Assembly: GCF_030412915.1 (NCBI RefSeq)
Contig: NZ_JAUHJR010000001.1
Coordinates: 310,001 to 374,000, forward strand
Reading direction: 5' to 3'
Source of the DNA: Nocardioides abyssi
GTDB lineage: Bacteria; Actinomycetota; Actinomycetes; Propionibacteriales; Nocardioidaceae
DNA: 64,000 nucleotides
Part shown: positions 1-7,657 of the stretch, in pieces
How positions within the stretch are numbered: the stretch's first letter is position 1
Layout: the number at the start of each line of letters is the position of its first letter
Translations under genes and position numbers: made by a program
Notes under the pieces: model-generated
What the model was told of the DNA's origin: nothing
What the model saw: the letters and a program-made list of their open reading frames with translations, nothing else
The model's database searches: none

Positions 1-557
1 CGGGGGCGGTCACGCTGCACCTGCGGCCGCAGAGCTTCTTCCAGACCAACACCGCGATGGCCACCGCGCTCTACGACGAGGCCGCCGCGTGGGTCGCGGA
101 CCTGGCGCCGGCCTCGGTGTGGGACCTCTACTGCGGCGTGGGCGGCTTCGCGCTGCACCTGGCGGGTGCCGGGGGGAGCGGCCCGGCCCGGCGGGTCACG
201 GGCGTGGAGATCAGCAACGAGGCGGTGCGCTCCGCCGAGCACAGCGCCGCGGCGGCCGGCCTGGAGGGCGTCCGGTTCCTGGCCGGCGACGCGACGACGT
301 ACGCCGTCAACGCCGCGGCCGTCGACCTGCCCGACCTCGTCGTCGTCAACCCGCCGCGGCGCGGCATCGGCGACCAGCTCGCCGGCTGGCTGGAGACCTC
401 GGGCGTCCCGCACGTCCTCTACTCCAGCTGCAACGCGCACACCCTCGCCGCCGACCTGGCCGCAATGCCGTCCTTCGAGCCGGTGCGGGGGCGGCTGCTC
501 GACATGTTCCCCAACACCCGCCACTACGAGGTGCTGGTGCTGCTGCGCCGCAGGTGA
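1..557 (+). CDS. rlmC: 23S rRNA (uracil-C5)-methyltransferase, RlmC/RumB-like, C-terminal part
   Basis: The gene enters from outside the window; its frame starts at base 3 and ends at TGA 555-557. It shows the TrmA/RlmC/RlmD catalytic half: QSFFQTN, the SAM-binding DLYCGVGGFALHLAG loop, VVNPPRRG, and the nucleophile cysteine in YSSCNAHTL. The family methylates C5 of a uracil in 23S rRNA using S-adenosylmethionine. CGVGGFxLH resembles RlmC more than RlmD or TrmA, but the N-terminal half that would settle this is not visible. Confidence 0.85.
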   Translation, partial: GAVTLHLRPQSFFQTNTAMATALYDEAAAWVADLAPASVWDLYCGVGGFALHLAGAGGSGPARRVTGVEISNEAVRSAEHSAAAAGLEGVRFLAGDATTYAVNAAAVDLPDLVVVNPPRRGIGDQLAGWLETSGVPHVLYSSCNAHTLAADLAAMPSFEPVRGRLLDMFPNTRHYEVLVLLRRR

Positions 558-617
558 CGTCCGCCTCGCCGCGGACGCCCGCGGGCGACCCGCTCGCGGG
601 GGCTGGTCCCGGGTCCG

Positions 618-623
618 TAGATT
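618..623 (+). promoter_or_regulatory. -10-like TAGATT hexamer, leaderless start
   Basis: TAGATT lies 8 bases before the GTG at 632. No ribosome-binding site is present, so transcription is inferred to begin at or next to the start codon. Confidence 0.4.
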
Positions 624-631
624 GGGTCGAC

Positions 632-1048
632 GTGGCCGAGGACTACTGCGAGCTGTGCGACCTCCCGCTGAGCCAGTGCGTGCACGGGCGACCCGAGCCG
701 AAGCCGGCCCCGGTCGAGCCGAAGGCGACGCCGGTGCGCACGCGCAGCACCACGCCGCGCGTGCCCGGCACCCCGGTGAAGAAGTCGGCGCCGCGGAAGT
801 GGACCTCGCCCGACGAGCTCAAGGCGCCGATCGTCGCGCTGCTGCAGGAGCACGGGGGCGAGCTCGACGCCGACGACGTCTTCCCGACCCTCGACGAGCG
901 GCTCGGCGACGCGCTGCGACCCGGCGACCGCGAGCCGTCGCCGACCGGCGAGCCCCGCTGGCAGCTGGCCGCGCGCAAGGCCCGGCGGGCGCTGCAGGAC
1001 GAGGGCATCATCGAGCCCGGTACGCCGGGCGTGTGGCGCCTGCGCTGA
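632..1048 (+). CDS. Conserved hypothetical protein with N-terminal Cys/His motif
   Basis: A 138-residue protein. The open frame extends upstream into rlmC, but the GTG at 632 is favoured: a TAGATT hexamer lies 8 bases before it and the first residues form a Cys-x2-Cys...Cys-x-His cluster (CELCDLPLSQCVHG), which looks like a small zinc knuckle. A Pro/Lys/Arg-rich linker follows (about 27-55), then a helical C-terminal part (about 58-138) ending GTPGVWRLR, reminiscent of small winged-helix domains. I do not recognise a named family; nucleic-acid binding is only a guess. Confidence 0.7.
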   Translation: MAEDYCELCDLPLSQCVHGRPEPKPAPVEPKATPVRTRSTTPRVPGTPVKKSAPRKWTSPDELKAPIVALLQEHGGELDADDVFPTLDERLGDALRPGDREPSPTGEPRWQLAARKARRALQDEGIIEPGTPGVWRLR

Positions 1049-1076
1049 TCCTTCTGGGCGCGTCCTCCGGACCGGG

Positions 1077-1466
1077 TCAGCCCAGCGAGCTGAGGTCCGG
1101 CGGCACGTCGACGGCGTGCTCCTCGAGCAGCTCGATCCGCACCACCTCGAGCGCCCGCTCGTTGGTGCCCGCGAGCACCACCGGCGCGGCCGCCCCGGCC
1201 TGGTAGGACTGCAGCCACCGGCCCGCCACCACGCACCACGGGTCGCCCGGGTGCAGCCCGGGGAAGCTCCACTCCGGCCGCGGGGTGGTCAGGTCGTTGC
1301 CGACCGAGCGCTGGTGCTCGAGGAACTCCGCGGTCATCACCGAGCAGATCGCGTGCAGGCCGATGTCGTCGGAGCCGCACGAGCACAGCCCGTCGCGGTA
1401 GAACCCGGTCAGCGGGTCGGTGCCGCAGGGCACCAGCTCCCCACCCAGCACGTTCCGCTCAGCCAT
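1077..1466 (-). CDS. DUF2237 family protein
   Basis: A 129-residue protein matching the whole DUF2237 pattern: NVLGGELVPC near the start, DPLTGFYRDG, conserved cysteines in CSCGSDD and AICSVMT, then FPGLHPGDPWC and a C-terminal NERALEVV segment. The conserved cysteines suggest metal or redox chemistry, but the family has no established function. The reading starts at ATG 1466, with a TAGGCT hexamer (1473-1478, minus strand) 6 bases upstream and no Shine-Dalgarno. The gene is convergent with the 632 gene. Confidence 0.85.
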   Translation of the reverse strand: MAERNVLGGELVPCGTDPLTGFYRDGLCSCGSDDIGLHAICSVMTAEFLEHQRSVGNDLTTPRPEWSFPGLHPGDPWCVVAGRWLQSYQAGAAAPVVLAGTNERALEVVRIELLEEHAVDVPPDLSSLG

Positions 1467-1472
1467 GCCCGC

Positions 1473-1478
1473 AGCCTA
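1473..1478 (-). promoter_or_regulatory. -10-like TAGGCT hexamer for the DUF2237 gene
   Basis: On the minus strand TAGGCT ends 6 bases before ATG 1466, the spacing expected for a leaderless mRNA. Confidence 0.45.
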
Positions 1479-1569
1479 GGGCCGTCCCGGGCTGGCAGGG
1501 TGGGCCGGAGACCGCGCAGGTGCGGAAAACCCGTGGACGACCGGACCAGCCGCCCGCCACGATGGCGCC

Positions 1570-1716
1570 ATGCGACCGACCGCCACGCGCCCGCACCCGC
1601 GCGCGTCCTGGCGCGCGCTGAGCCGGGAGCAGAAGCTGGCCGTGCTCCAGCACGTCCGCGAGCGCCAGCAGCGCCAGGTCGAGGTGGAGATCCGCCGGCT
1701 CGGCACGCTCGTCTGA
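1570..1716 (+). CDS. Small basic hypothetical protein (48 aa)
   Basis: ATG 1570 opens a 48-codon frame to TGA 1716 in the space between the divergent DUF2237 gene and the DUF1501 operon end. The product is Arg/Gln-rich and predicted to be one amphipathic helix (ALSREQKLAVLQHVRERQ), with no cysteines or membrane segment. No other frame here looks better and the codons have G/C at third positions, so it may be a real small protein. There is no recognisable Shine-Dalgarno and no family I know. Confidence 0.45.
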   Translation: MRPTATRPHPRASWRALSREQKLAVLQHVRERQQRQVEVEIRRLGTLV

Positions 1717-1751
1717 GCTCGGACGTCTGCCTCGTCGAGCCGGGCCCCGCC

Positions 1752-3011
1752 TCACTGACCCTGCATCACGCCGACCCGCTCGCGCCGGAACCCGGGGAAG
1801 ACGGCCGCGGTGGAGGCGGTCGTGCGCGACGCGACGACCTCGGCCAGCACGCTGCGGTAGTCGGTGGTGACGGCGAGGTCGGCGTCGAGCGTGTTCTGCA
1901 GGCCCGGCCAGGTGCCGAGGTAGCGGCCGCCCTTGACCCCGGCGCCGGCGACGAACATGACGTTGCCCCAGCCGTGGTCGGTGCCGGCGTTGGCGTTCTC
2001 GGCGACCCGGCGGCCGAACTCGCTGATCGTCACGAGGGTGACCTTGTCGGCGACCGGGCCGAGGTCGGCGCTGAACGCGGCGACGGCCTTGGCGAAGTCG
2101 GTGGCGTTGGTGACCAGGCGGCCGGAGGTGGCCGTGCCCTGGTCGGTGTGCATGTCCCAGTCGCCCTGGTCGACGGTGACCAGCGAGACGCCGATGTCGG
2201 CGCGCAGCGTGCGCGCGACGGCGGAGAGGGCCTGGCCGAGGCCGGTGGCGGGGTACGACGCGCTCCGGTCGGGCTGGGCGGTCGCCTGCTTGAGGGCGGC
2301 GGAGCCGGCGAGCGAGGTGCGCACGCCGCTGCCCATCGCCGTGGCCGAGGAGCCCCACATGGTCCGCAGCGACCGCAGCCGGGCGTCCTGCGGGTTGGCG
2401 GGGTCGCCGCCCGCGACGGTCACGGTCGCGAGGTCCGGCATCGTCATGACCGGCTGGGTCCCGACGAACGAGGCCGGCGCCGCGGCGCTGCCCACGGCGA
2501 GGCCCTGCACCGGCGAGGTGAGGGCGTCGGCGCCCAGCAGTCGGTTGAGCCAGCCGACGCGTGCCGAGGAGCCGGGGTCGGCGTCCTCGACCTCTTCCAT
2601 CGCGGCGAAGTGGGAGCGGTTGGCGACCGGCAGGCCGGTGGCGTGGACGGCGGCGAGCTTCCCGGCGTTCCACAGCGGCACGAGCGGCGCCAGCGCCGGG
2701 TGCAGGCCGAACATCGCGTCCTTGGCGAGCAGCGACGCCGCCGGCACGGCGATCCGCGGCCGGGCGGCGTAGTACGTCGGGTCGCCGTGCGGCACGACGA
2801 GCGAGAGGCCGTCGGCCGCCCCGCGCATCGAGAGGACGACGATCACCGACGACGCGGGCGCGCCCCAGGCGGTGCCCTGCGAGGTGGTGACGACGGTGGT
2901 GCCGAACGTGCTGACGGCGCCGAGCAGGGCCGCGCCGCGGAGCAGCCCGCGGCGGCCGACCGAGGTGGCGGCGTACTCGTCGCAGGAGCAGGAGGAGGTC
3001 GTGGCGGTCAT
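1752..3011 (-). CDS. DUF1501 domain-containing exported protein
   Basis: A 419-residue protein with a twin-arginine signal (GRRGLLRGAALLGAVSTFG, about residues 23-41) and a DUF1501 body: VVLSMRGAADGLS, HPALAPL, HATGLPVANRSHF, and the sulfatase-like tail segment ISEFGRRVAENANAGTDHGW. ATG 3011 is chosen because GAGGACC lies just upstream; the longer frame begins inside the neighbour. DUF1501 belongs to the alkaline-phosphatase-like superfamily, and its partner DUF1800 gene lies 8 bases upstream, so both are probably co-transcribed and exported folded. Substrate unknown. Confidence 0.9.
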   Translation of the reverse strand: MTATTSSCSCDEYAATSVGRRGLLRGAALLGAVSTFGTTVVTTSQGTAWGAPASSVIVVLSMRGAADGLSLVVPHGDPTYYAARPRIAVPAASLLAKDAMFGLHPALAPLVPLWNAGKLAAVHATGLPVANRSHFAAMEEVEDADPGSSARVGWLNRLLGADALTSPVQGLAVGSAAAPASFVGTQPVMTMPDLATVTVAGGDPANPQDARLRSLRTMWGSSATAMGSGVRTSLAGSAALKQATAQPDRSASYPATGLGQALSAVARTLRADIGVSLVTVDQGDWDMHTDQGTATSGRLVTNATDFAKAVAAFSADLGPVADKVTLVTISEFGRRVAENANAGTDHGWGNVMFVAGAGVKGGRYLGTWPGLQNTLDADLAVTTDYRSVLAEVVASRTTASTAAVFPGFRRERVGVMQGQ

Positions 3012-3019
3012 CGTGGTCC

Positions 3020-4603
3020 TCAGTGGTGGAAGTGGGCCGGGTGGTCGAGGAACACGGCGAGGAGCCGCTGGCCCTGCGCCCGCTGCATCAGCCGGTGGGT
3101 GCGGGTGACCCGCTCGGTCGGGGCGACGCCGGTCGCCTCGCAGCACGCCTGCAGCAGCTCGGCGGTCGACGGCCGGTGGTGGAGGACCCGGGAGAGGTGG
3201 TCGACCCAGAGGTCGAAGGTGATGCTCGTCTGGGGCAGCCAGGCGCTCATCGGTCGATAGGTCACGCCGGTGCCGCCCGCGCCGGCGAGCGTCCAGTGGA
3301 CGTAGAACGACGCCATCGCCCGCGCCGGGGAGCCCCAGAACGCGTTGGTGTGTGGCTGGCCGTTGGGCGCGGGCCAGGTGAACGGCGCCTGCCCGACCAG
3401 CGCGGCGGCGGGGGCCAGCAGGTTGGCCATCGAGGTGTCGTCACGCACCAGCGGCCGGGCGATCGTCGTGCCGAGCACGCGGTGGCTGACCACGACGTCC
3501 TCGCCCGGGTCGCGCAGCTTGGCGTCCGCGGACGCGGCGAACTCCGGCGACGCGACGAGCGCCTCCAGCACCGGCCGGATCGCCGTGTCGTGGTCGAGGT
3601 AGACCTTCGCGAGCCGGTCGACCAGGCCCTGCGGGGCGTCGTCGCGGACGAATTTGACGACCAGCTCGCGGGCCAGGTGGCGCGCGGTCGCCGGGTGGTG
3701 GGCCAGGTAGCGCAGGTAGCGCTCGCACAGCGCCTTGCCGTCCGAGGAGGCGTTGGCGTCACGGAAGCCGAGGACCTGCACGGGGCCGGTCCAGTGGTCA
3801 GCGGGCAGGTAGCCGTGGGCCCACGTCCGGCCGACGTCGACGCGCCAGCCGGTGAGGATCCGCGCCGAGGACTTCACGTCGTCCTCGGTGAAGGCGCCGA
3901 CCCCGACGGTGTGCAGCTCGAGCAGCTCGCGGCCGAGGTTCTCGTTCGGCGCCTTCTTCGTCGACGTCGCGCCGTCGAGGTAGACGAGCATCGCCGGGTG
4001 GGTGGTCGCCGCGACGAGCATGTCGTCGAAGCGGCCGAGCGCGTGCTTGCGGATCACCTCGCCGTACTGCACGCGGTACATGCAGTGCAGGTTGCCGTCG
4101 GCCGGCACGTGGAGGTGGTTCTCGAAGAACTCCGCGACCTTCTCCAGCACCGGCCGCGGCGAGAGGATGCGGCGCGCGAGGTGGCGGCGGCCGTAGTCCT
4201 GCATGACGCGCCAGCCCGCCCGGCGCCCGCTGGTGTGCAGGGCGAGCAGCTGGGTGGGGGACAGGTGCAGGTCGGGCCACCAGTCGGCGACGCCGTCGGC
4301 CGCGCCGTCGTACGCCGTGTCGAGCTGGCGCCCGAACCAGGCCCGGCCGCCGCCCGCCGCGGTCACCTCCGCCTCGAGCGCGGGCGTGAGGCCGTAGGAG
4401 AAGCGGGCCGCGACGTGGCGGTCGCCCGCGGCGAGCACGCGGGTCCGGGTGTAGCGGGCCGGCTTGTAGCGGCGGGCCGCGGCCGTGGCCGGTGCTGCGG
4501 AGGCCGGCGCTGCGGTGGCGAGGGTCGCGACGGCGGTGCCGGCGGCAGCGGCGCTGCCGGTCACGGCGGCGCGACGGGTCCATCGAGGTGCGGGTGTGGT
4601 CAC
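3020..4603 (-). CDS. DUF1800 domain-containing exported protein
   Basis: A 527-residue protein, first gene of a two-gene operon with DUF1501. It starts at GTG 4603 and has a Tat-type signal (TRRAAVTGSAAAAG) followed by an Ala-rich cleavage region to about residue 40. The body has the DUF1800 hallmarks: HVAARFSYGLTPAL, FFENHLHVPAD, NENLGRELLELHTVGVG, FTEDDVKSSARILTGWRV and ELVVKFVRDD. DUF1800 and DUF1501 are commonly paired in bacteria; no biochemical role is established. Confidence 0.9.
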   Translation of the reverse strand: MTTPAPRWTRRAAVTGSAAAAGTAVATLATAAPASAAPATAAARRYKPARYTRTRVLAAGDRHVAARFSYGLTPALEAEVTAAGGGRAWFGRQLDTAYDGAADGVADWWPDLHLSPTQLLALHTSGRRAGWRVMQDYGRRHLARRILSPRPVLEKVAEFFENHLHVPADGNLHCMYRVQYGEVIRKHALGRFDDMLVAATTHPAMLVYLDGATSTKKAPNENLGRELLELHTVGVGAFTEDDVKSSARILTGWRVDVGRTWAHGYLPADHWTGPVQVLGFRDANASSDGKALCERYLRYLAHHPATARHLARELVVKFVRDDAPQGLVDRLAKVYLDHDTAIRPVLEALVASPEFAASADAKLRDPGEDVVVSHRVLGTTIARPLVRDDTSMANLLAPAAALVGQAPFTWPAPNGQPHTNAFWGSPARAMASFYVHWTLAGAGGTGVTYRPMSAWLPQTSITFDLWVDHLSRVLHHRPSTAELLQACCEATGVAPTERVTRTHRLMQRAQGQRLLAVFLDHPAHFHH

Positions 4604-4809
4604 GTGGGGGGTCCTGACATTCGGAGGGAGCCTGTCCAGTGTGGCCGCTGGCGGGCCGTCGTGGGTGGTGGACGACCGGGAAAACGGCCCTACCGGCCGG
4701 TATCGGTCCCACCGGGGACGGTCGTGTAGTCACAACGGGTCATGCCGGGCGTGGGGCGAACCGGCCGCTGGGTGGCGGGGACCACGGCCGACCGGGTACC
4801 TGCCAGCCC

Positions 4810-5445
4810 GTGAGCCAGCCCGCCAGCCAGCCCCGCCTCCTGCCGACGCGCTCGCCGCGCGACCCCGCGGCGGTGGTGCTCGCCCTGCACGGCGGCGACG
4901 TCCGTCCCGGCGACCCGGCGGTCAACCCGTGGCAGCCGTCGGTGCTGCGGATGGTGCCGGTCGCGGCGCGGGTCGCGCGGGCCGGGCGCGGCCGGCTGGC
5001 GGTCCACCGCGTGCTCAACGCCGCCCGCGGGTGGGGCACCGACCGCACGCCCGTCGACGACGTGCGGTGGGCGCTGGCGCGGGTGCGCGAGCGGTACGGC
5101 GACCTCCCGGTCGGCCTCGTGGGGCACTCGCTCGGCGGTCGGGCGGCGCTGATGGCCGGCCCGGAGCCCGCGGTCGCCGCCGTCGTCGCGCTCAACCCCT
5201 GGCTGCACCCGGCCGACGACGTGGACCTGACCGGGCGCCGGGCGCTCGTCGTCCACGGCACCGAGGACCGGGTCGCCCTGCCCGAGCGGGCGCGGCTGGT
5301 CGTCGACCGGCTCCGGCGGCGGGCGGACGTCGAGTGGCGCGACGTGCCCGGGGCCGGCCACGCCATGCTGCGGCACGGGCCGGTCTTCGAGCGTGCGGCC
5401 GCCGAGTTCCTCGTCGCGGCGCTGCTGCCGCGCGGCGTACGGTGA
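4810..5445 (+). CDS. Alpha/beta hydrolase family protein
   Basis: A 211-residue protein with a compact alpha/beta-hydrolase fold: oxyanion-side LALHGGDV, nucleophile elbow VGHSLGGRAAL (Ser), acid region VVHGTEDRVALPE (Asp) and GAGHAMLRHG (His). The frame is open further upstream, but codons before GTG 4810 do not look like the family N-terminus. It lies divergent from the DUF1800 operon and 4 bases upstream of gluconokinase, so it may be co-transcribed with the gluconate genes. Substrate cannot be inferred. Confidence 0.8.
   Translation: MSQPASQPRLLPTRSPRDPAAVVLALHGGDVRPGDPAVNPWQPSVLRMVPVAARVARAGRGRLAVHRVLNAARGWGTDRTPVDDVRWALARVRERYGDLPVGLVGHSLGGRAALMAGPEPAVAAVVALNPWLHPADDVDLTGRRALVVHGTEDRVALPERARLVVDRLRRRADVEWRDVPGAGHAMLRHGPVFERAAAEFLVAALLPRGVR
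5438..5443 (+). promoter_or_regulatory. -10-like TACGGT hexamer before gluconokinase
   Basis: TACGGT ends 6 bases before ATG 5450 and overlaps the upstream stop codon. A GAGG also sits in the gap, so this gene could be translated either leaderless or from the upstream message. Confidence 0.3.
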
Positions 5446-5449
5446 GGCG

Positions 5450-5959
5450 ATGAGCCACCTCCTGGTCGTCATGGGCGTCTCGGGCTCGGGGAAGTCGACC
5501 GTCGGAGCCGCGCTGTCGCAGCGGCTGCGGGTGCCGTTCGCCGACGCGGACGACTTCCACCCCGAGGCCAACATCGCGAAGATGGCGCGCGGGGAGGCGC
5601 TCGACGACGCCGACCGCTGGCCGTGGCTGGAGGAGATCGGCCGCTGGCTGGCCGAGCACGAGGCGTCCGGCCGGGGCGGGGTGATGAGCTGCTCGGCGTT
5701 GCGCCGCAAGTACCGCGACCAGCTGCGCCACCACGCGCCCGCCACGACGTTCGTGCTGCTCGAGGGTGCCCGCGCGGTCATCGAGCGGCGGCAGGCCTCG
5801 CGGCCCGGCCACTTCATGCCGGCGTCGCTGCTGACCTCGCAGTTCGCGACGCTCGAGCCGCTGGAGCCCGACGAGGACGGTGTCGTGCTCGACGTCGACC
5901 AGAGCGTGGACGCGATCGTGCAGGGGTACGTGGACGCCGTCGACGGGAGGAGTCGCTGA
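5450..5959 (+). CDS. gntK: Gluconokinase
   Basis: A 169-residue kinase of the GntK family. The P-loop GVSGSGKST is at residues 9-17, followed by the family signature DADDFHPEANIAKMARG and LDDADRWPWLEEIG, then CSALRRKYRD and the lid region RQASRPGHFMP. It phosphorylates D-gluconate to 6-phosphogluconate, feeding the pentose phosphate pathway. ATG 5450 was chosen because the P-loop should begin near residue 9. The stop overlaps the permease start (TGATG), so uptake and phosphorylation are translationally coupled. No regulator is adjacent. Confidence 0.93.
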   Translation: MSHLLVVMGVSGSGKSTVGAALSQRLRVPFADADDFHPEANIAKMARGEALDDADRWPWLEEIGRWLAEHEASGRGGVMSCSALRRKYRDQLRHHAPATTFVLLEGARAVIERRQASRPGHFMPASLLTSQFATLEPLEPDEDGVVLDVDQSVDAIVQGYVDAVDGRSR

Positions 5960-7368
5960 TGCCGCGGACGGACGTCGCCCTGCAGGTGATGGCTGCCGAG
6001 GAGCTCGCCGAGCCGGTCGCCGGCGGCTGGCAGCTGGTCACCGCGGCGCTGGTCGCGATCGCGCTGCTCGTCGTCCTGATCACCCTCGTCAAGCTGCACC
6101 CGTTCCTCGCGCTCATCCTGGGCGCGTTCACCGTCGGGATCGTCGCGGGGGAGAACATCCTCGACGTCCTCGACTCCTTCTCCACCGGCTTCGGCGACAC
6201 CACCGCCGGCGTCGGCATCCTGATCGCGCTCGGCGCGATGTTCGCCAAGCTGCTCGCCGACTCCGGCGGCGCGGACCAGATCGTCGACACGATCGTCGGC
6301 CGCAGCGGGCCGCGCACGCTGCCGTGGGCGATGGCCGCCGTCGGCGCGCTCATCGGCCTGCCGATGTTCTTCGAGATCGGCCTGGTCCTGCTGATGCCGG
6401 TCATCTTCCTCGTCGCCCGACGCGCGCAGGTCTCGCTGATCACCGTCGGCATCCCGGCGCTCGCCGGCCTCTCCGCCATGCACGGCCTGGTGCCGCCGCA
6501 CCCCGGCCCGCTGACCGCGATCGACTACCTCGGCGCCGACCTCGGCGTCACCCTCGCCCTCGGCGTGCTCGTCGCCGTCCCGACCGTCATCGTCTCCGGG
6601 CCGCTCTTCGGCTCGATCGCCGGCCGCTGGGTGGTGCTGGACCCGCCGGACCGCTTCGACGTCCGCGACGACGAGGAGCGCGGCACCGCCGGCGACCGCC
6701 GCCCCACCTTCGCCGTCACCCTGCTCACCGTCCTCACCCCGGTCGCGCTGATGCTCGCCAAGGCGCTCGCCGACATCTTCATCTCCGACGAGGGACAACC
6801 GGTCCGGCAGGTGCTCGACGTCCTCGGCGAACCGCTCGTCGCGCTGCTCCTCGCCACCCTGCTCGCGATGGTCACCTTCGGCACCGCGCTCGGCACGTCG
6901 GTCAAGGACGTCGGCTCGATCATCGAGTCCTCGCTCCCCCCGATCGCCGGCATCATCCTCATCGTCGCCGCCGGCGGCGGCTTCAAGCAGGTGCTCGTCG
7001 ACACCGGCATCGGCACGCTGCTCGCCGACTGGGCCCGCGACGGCAACATCCCCGTCCTGCTTCTCGCGTGGGTGCTCGCGGTGCTCATCCGCCTCGCCAC
7101 CGGCTCGGCCACCGTCGCGACCATCACCGCCAGCTCGCTGATGATCGGACTGGTCGACGGCCTCTCCACCGGCGAGACCTCGCTGGTGGTCCTCGCCGTC
7201 GGCGCCGGCTCGGTCTTCTTCTCCCACGTCAACGACGCCGGCTTCTGGCTCGTCAAGGAGTACTTCGGCATGAGCGTCGGCCAGACCATCAAGACCTGGT
7301 CCCTCATGGAGACCGTCCTCTCCGTCTCCGGCCTCGTCTTCGTCCTGCTCCTCTCCCTCGTCATCTAG
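5959..7368 (+). CDS. gntP: GntP family gluconate/organic-acid permease
   Basis: A 469-residue integral membrane protein with about 12 hydrophobic segments, beginning with the LVTAALVAIALLVVLITLVKLHPFLALI region. GntP markers include HPFLALILGAF, FFEIGLVLLMPV, MHGLVPPHPGPL, and near the end SHVNDAGFWLVKEYFGMS. It starts at ATG 5959, overlapping the gntK stop, with GGGAGGAG upstream. The family imports gluconate by proton symport. Another hydroxy-acid substrate is possible, but the gntK coupling favours gluconate. Confidence 0.92.
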   Translation: MPRTDVALQVMAAEELAEPVAGGWQLVTAALVAIALLVVLITLVKLHPFLALILGAFTVGIVAGENILDVLDSFSTGFGDTTAGVGILIALGAMFAKLLADSGGADQIVDTIVGRSGPRTLPWAMAAVGALIGLPMFFEIGLVLLMPVIFLVARRAQVSLITVGIPALAGLSAMHGLVPPHPGPLTAIDYLGADLGVTLALGVLVAVPTVIVSGPLFGSIAGRWVVLDPPDRFDVRDDEERGTAGDRRPTFAVTLLTVLTPVALMLAKALADIFISDEGQPVRQVLDVLGEPLVALLLATLLAMVTFGTALGTSVKDVGSIIESSLPPIAGIILIVAAGGGFKQVLVDTGIGTLLADWARDGNIPVLLLAWVLAVLIRLATGSATVATITASSLMIGLVDGLSTGETSLVVLAVGAGSVFFSHVNDAGFWLVKEYFGMSVGQTIKTWSLMETVLSVSGLVFVLLLSLVI

Positions 7369-7379
7369 CCCCTCCTCTC

Positions 7380-7398
7380 CCGCTGGTCGAGCAGCGAG
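7380..7398 (+). repeat. REP-like module, copy 1
   Basis: CCGCTGGTCGAGCAGCGAG, the conserved end of a module that recurs in both orientations around the DUF222/HNH gene and again near 52.3 kb. The 289-base gap 7369-7657 contains this copy and the next one, an AT-rich patch at 7570-7600, and no convincing gene. Confidence 0.7.
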
Positions 7399-7526
7399 CC
7401 CTCCCCTGGTAGCCGACCTCGACCGCGAGGCCGTGGGTGGTCGCGGTGGGGCAGCTATGAGGACGAGGTACGCCGTGGCTCGCGGCTGCTTCCCGGCTCG
7501 CGGCAGGCGTCCCCCGCTGCCTCTCG

Positions 7527-7567
7527 CGGCTGGTTGAGGAGGGCCGCCAGGCCCGTCTCGAAACCCG
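7527..7567 (+). repeat. REP-like module, copy 2
   Basis: This copy runs from CTGGTTGAGGAGG to CCGTCTCGAAACCC and shows both conserved ends of the roughly 40-base module in the plus orientation. It lies 90 bases upstream of the DUF222/HNH start. Confidence 0.7.
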
Positions 7568-7657
7568 CCGAGAAATTCCTCAGAATGTTGTCCGAATAGT
7601 GGTCTGACCTGGGGAAACAGCCCCGTGACTGTCGGTGGTCGCTGCTTGAGTAGACCC

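Noticed and set aside
1116-3260. A 714-residue plus-strand open frame
   Set aside because: It is antisense to DUF2237, DUF1501 and part of DUF1800, and is a compositional shadow.
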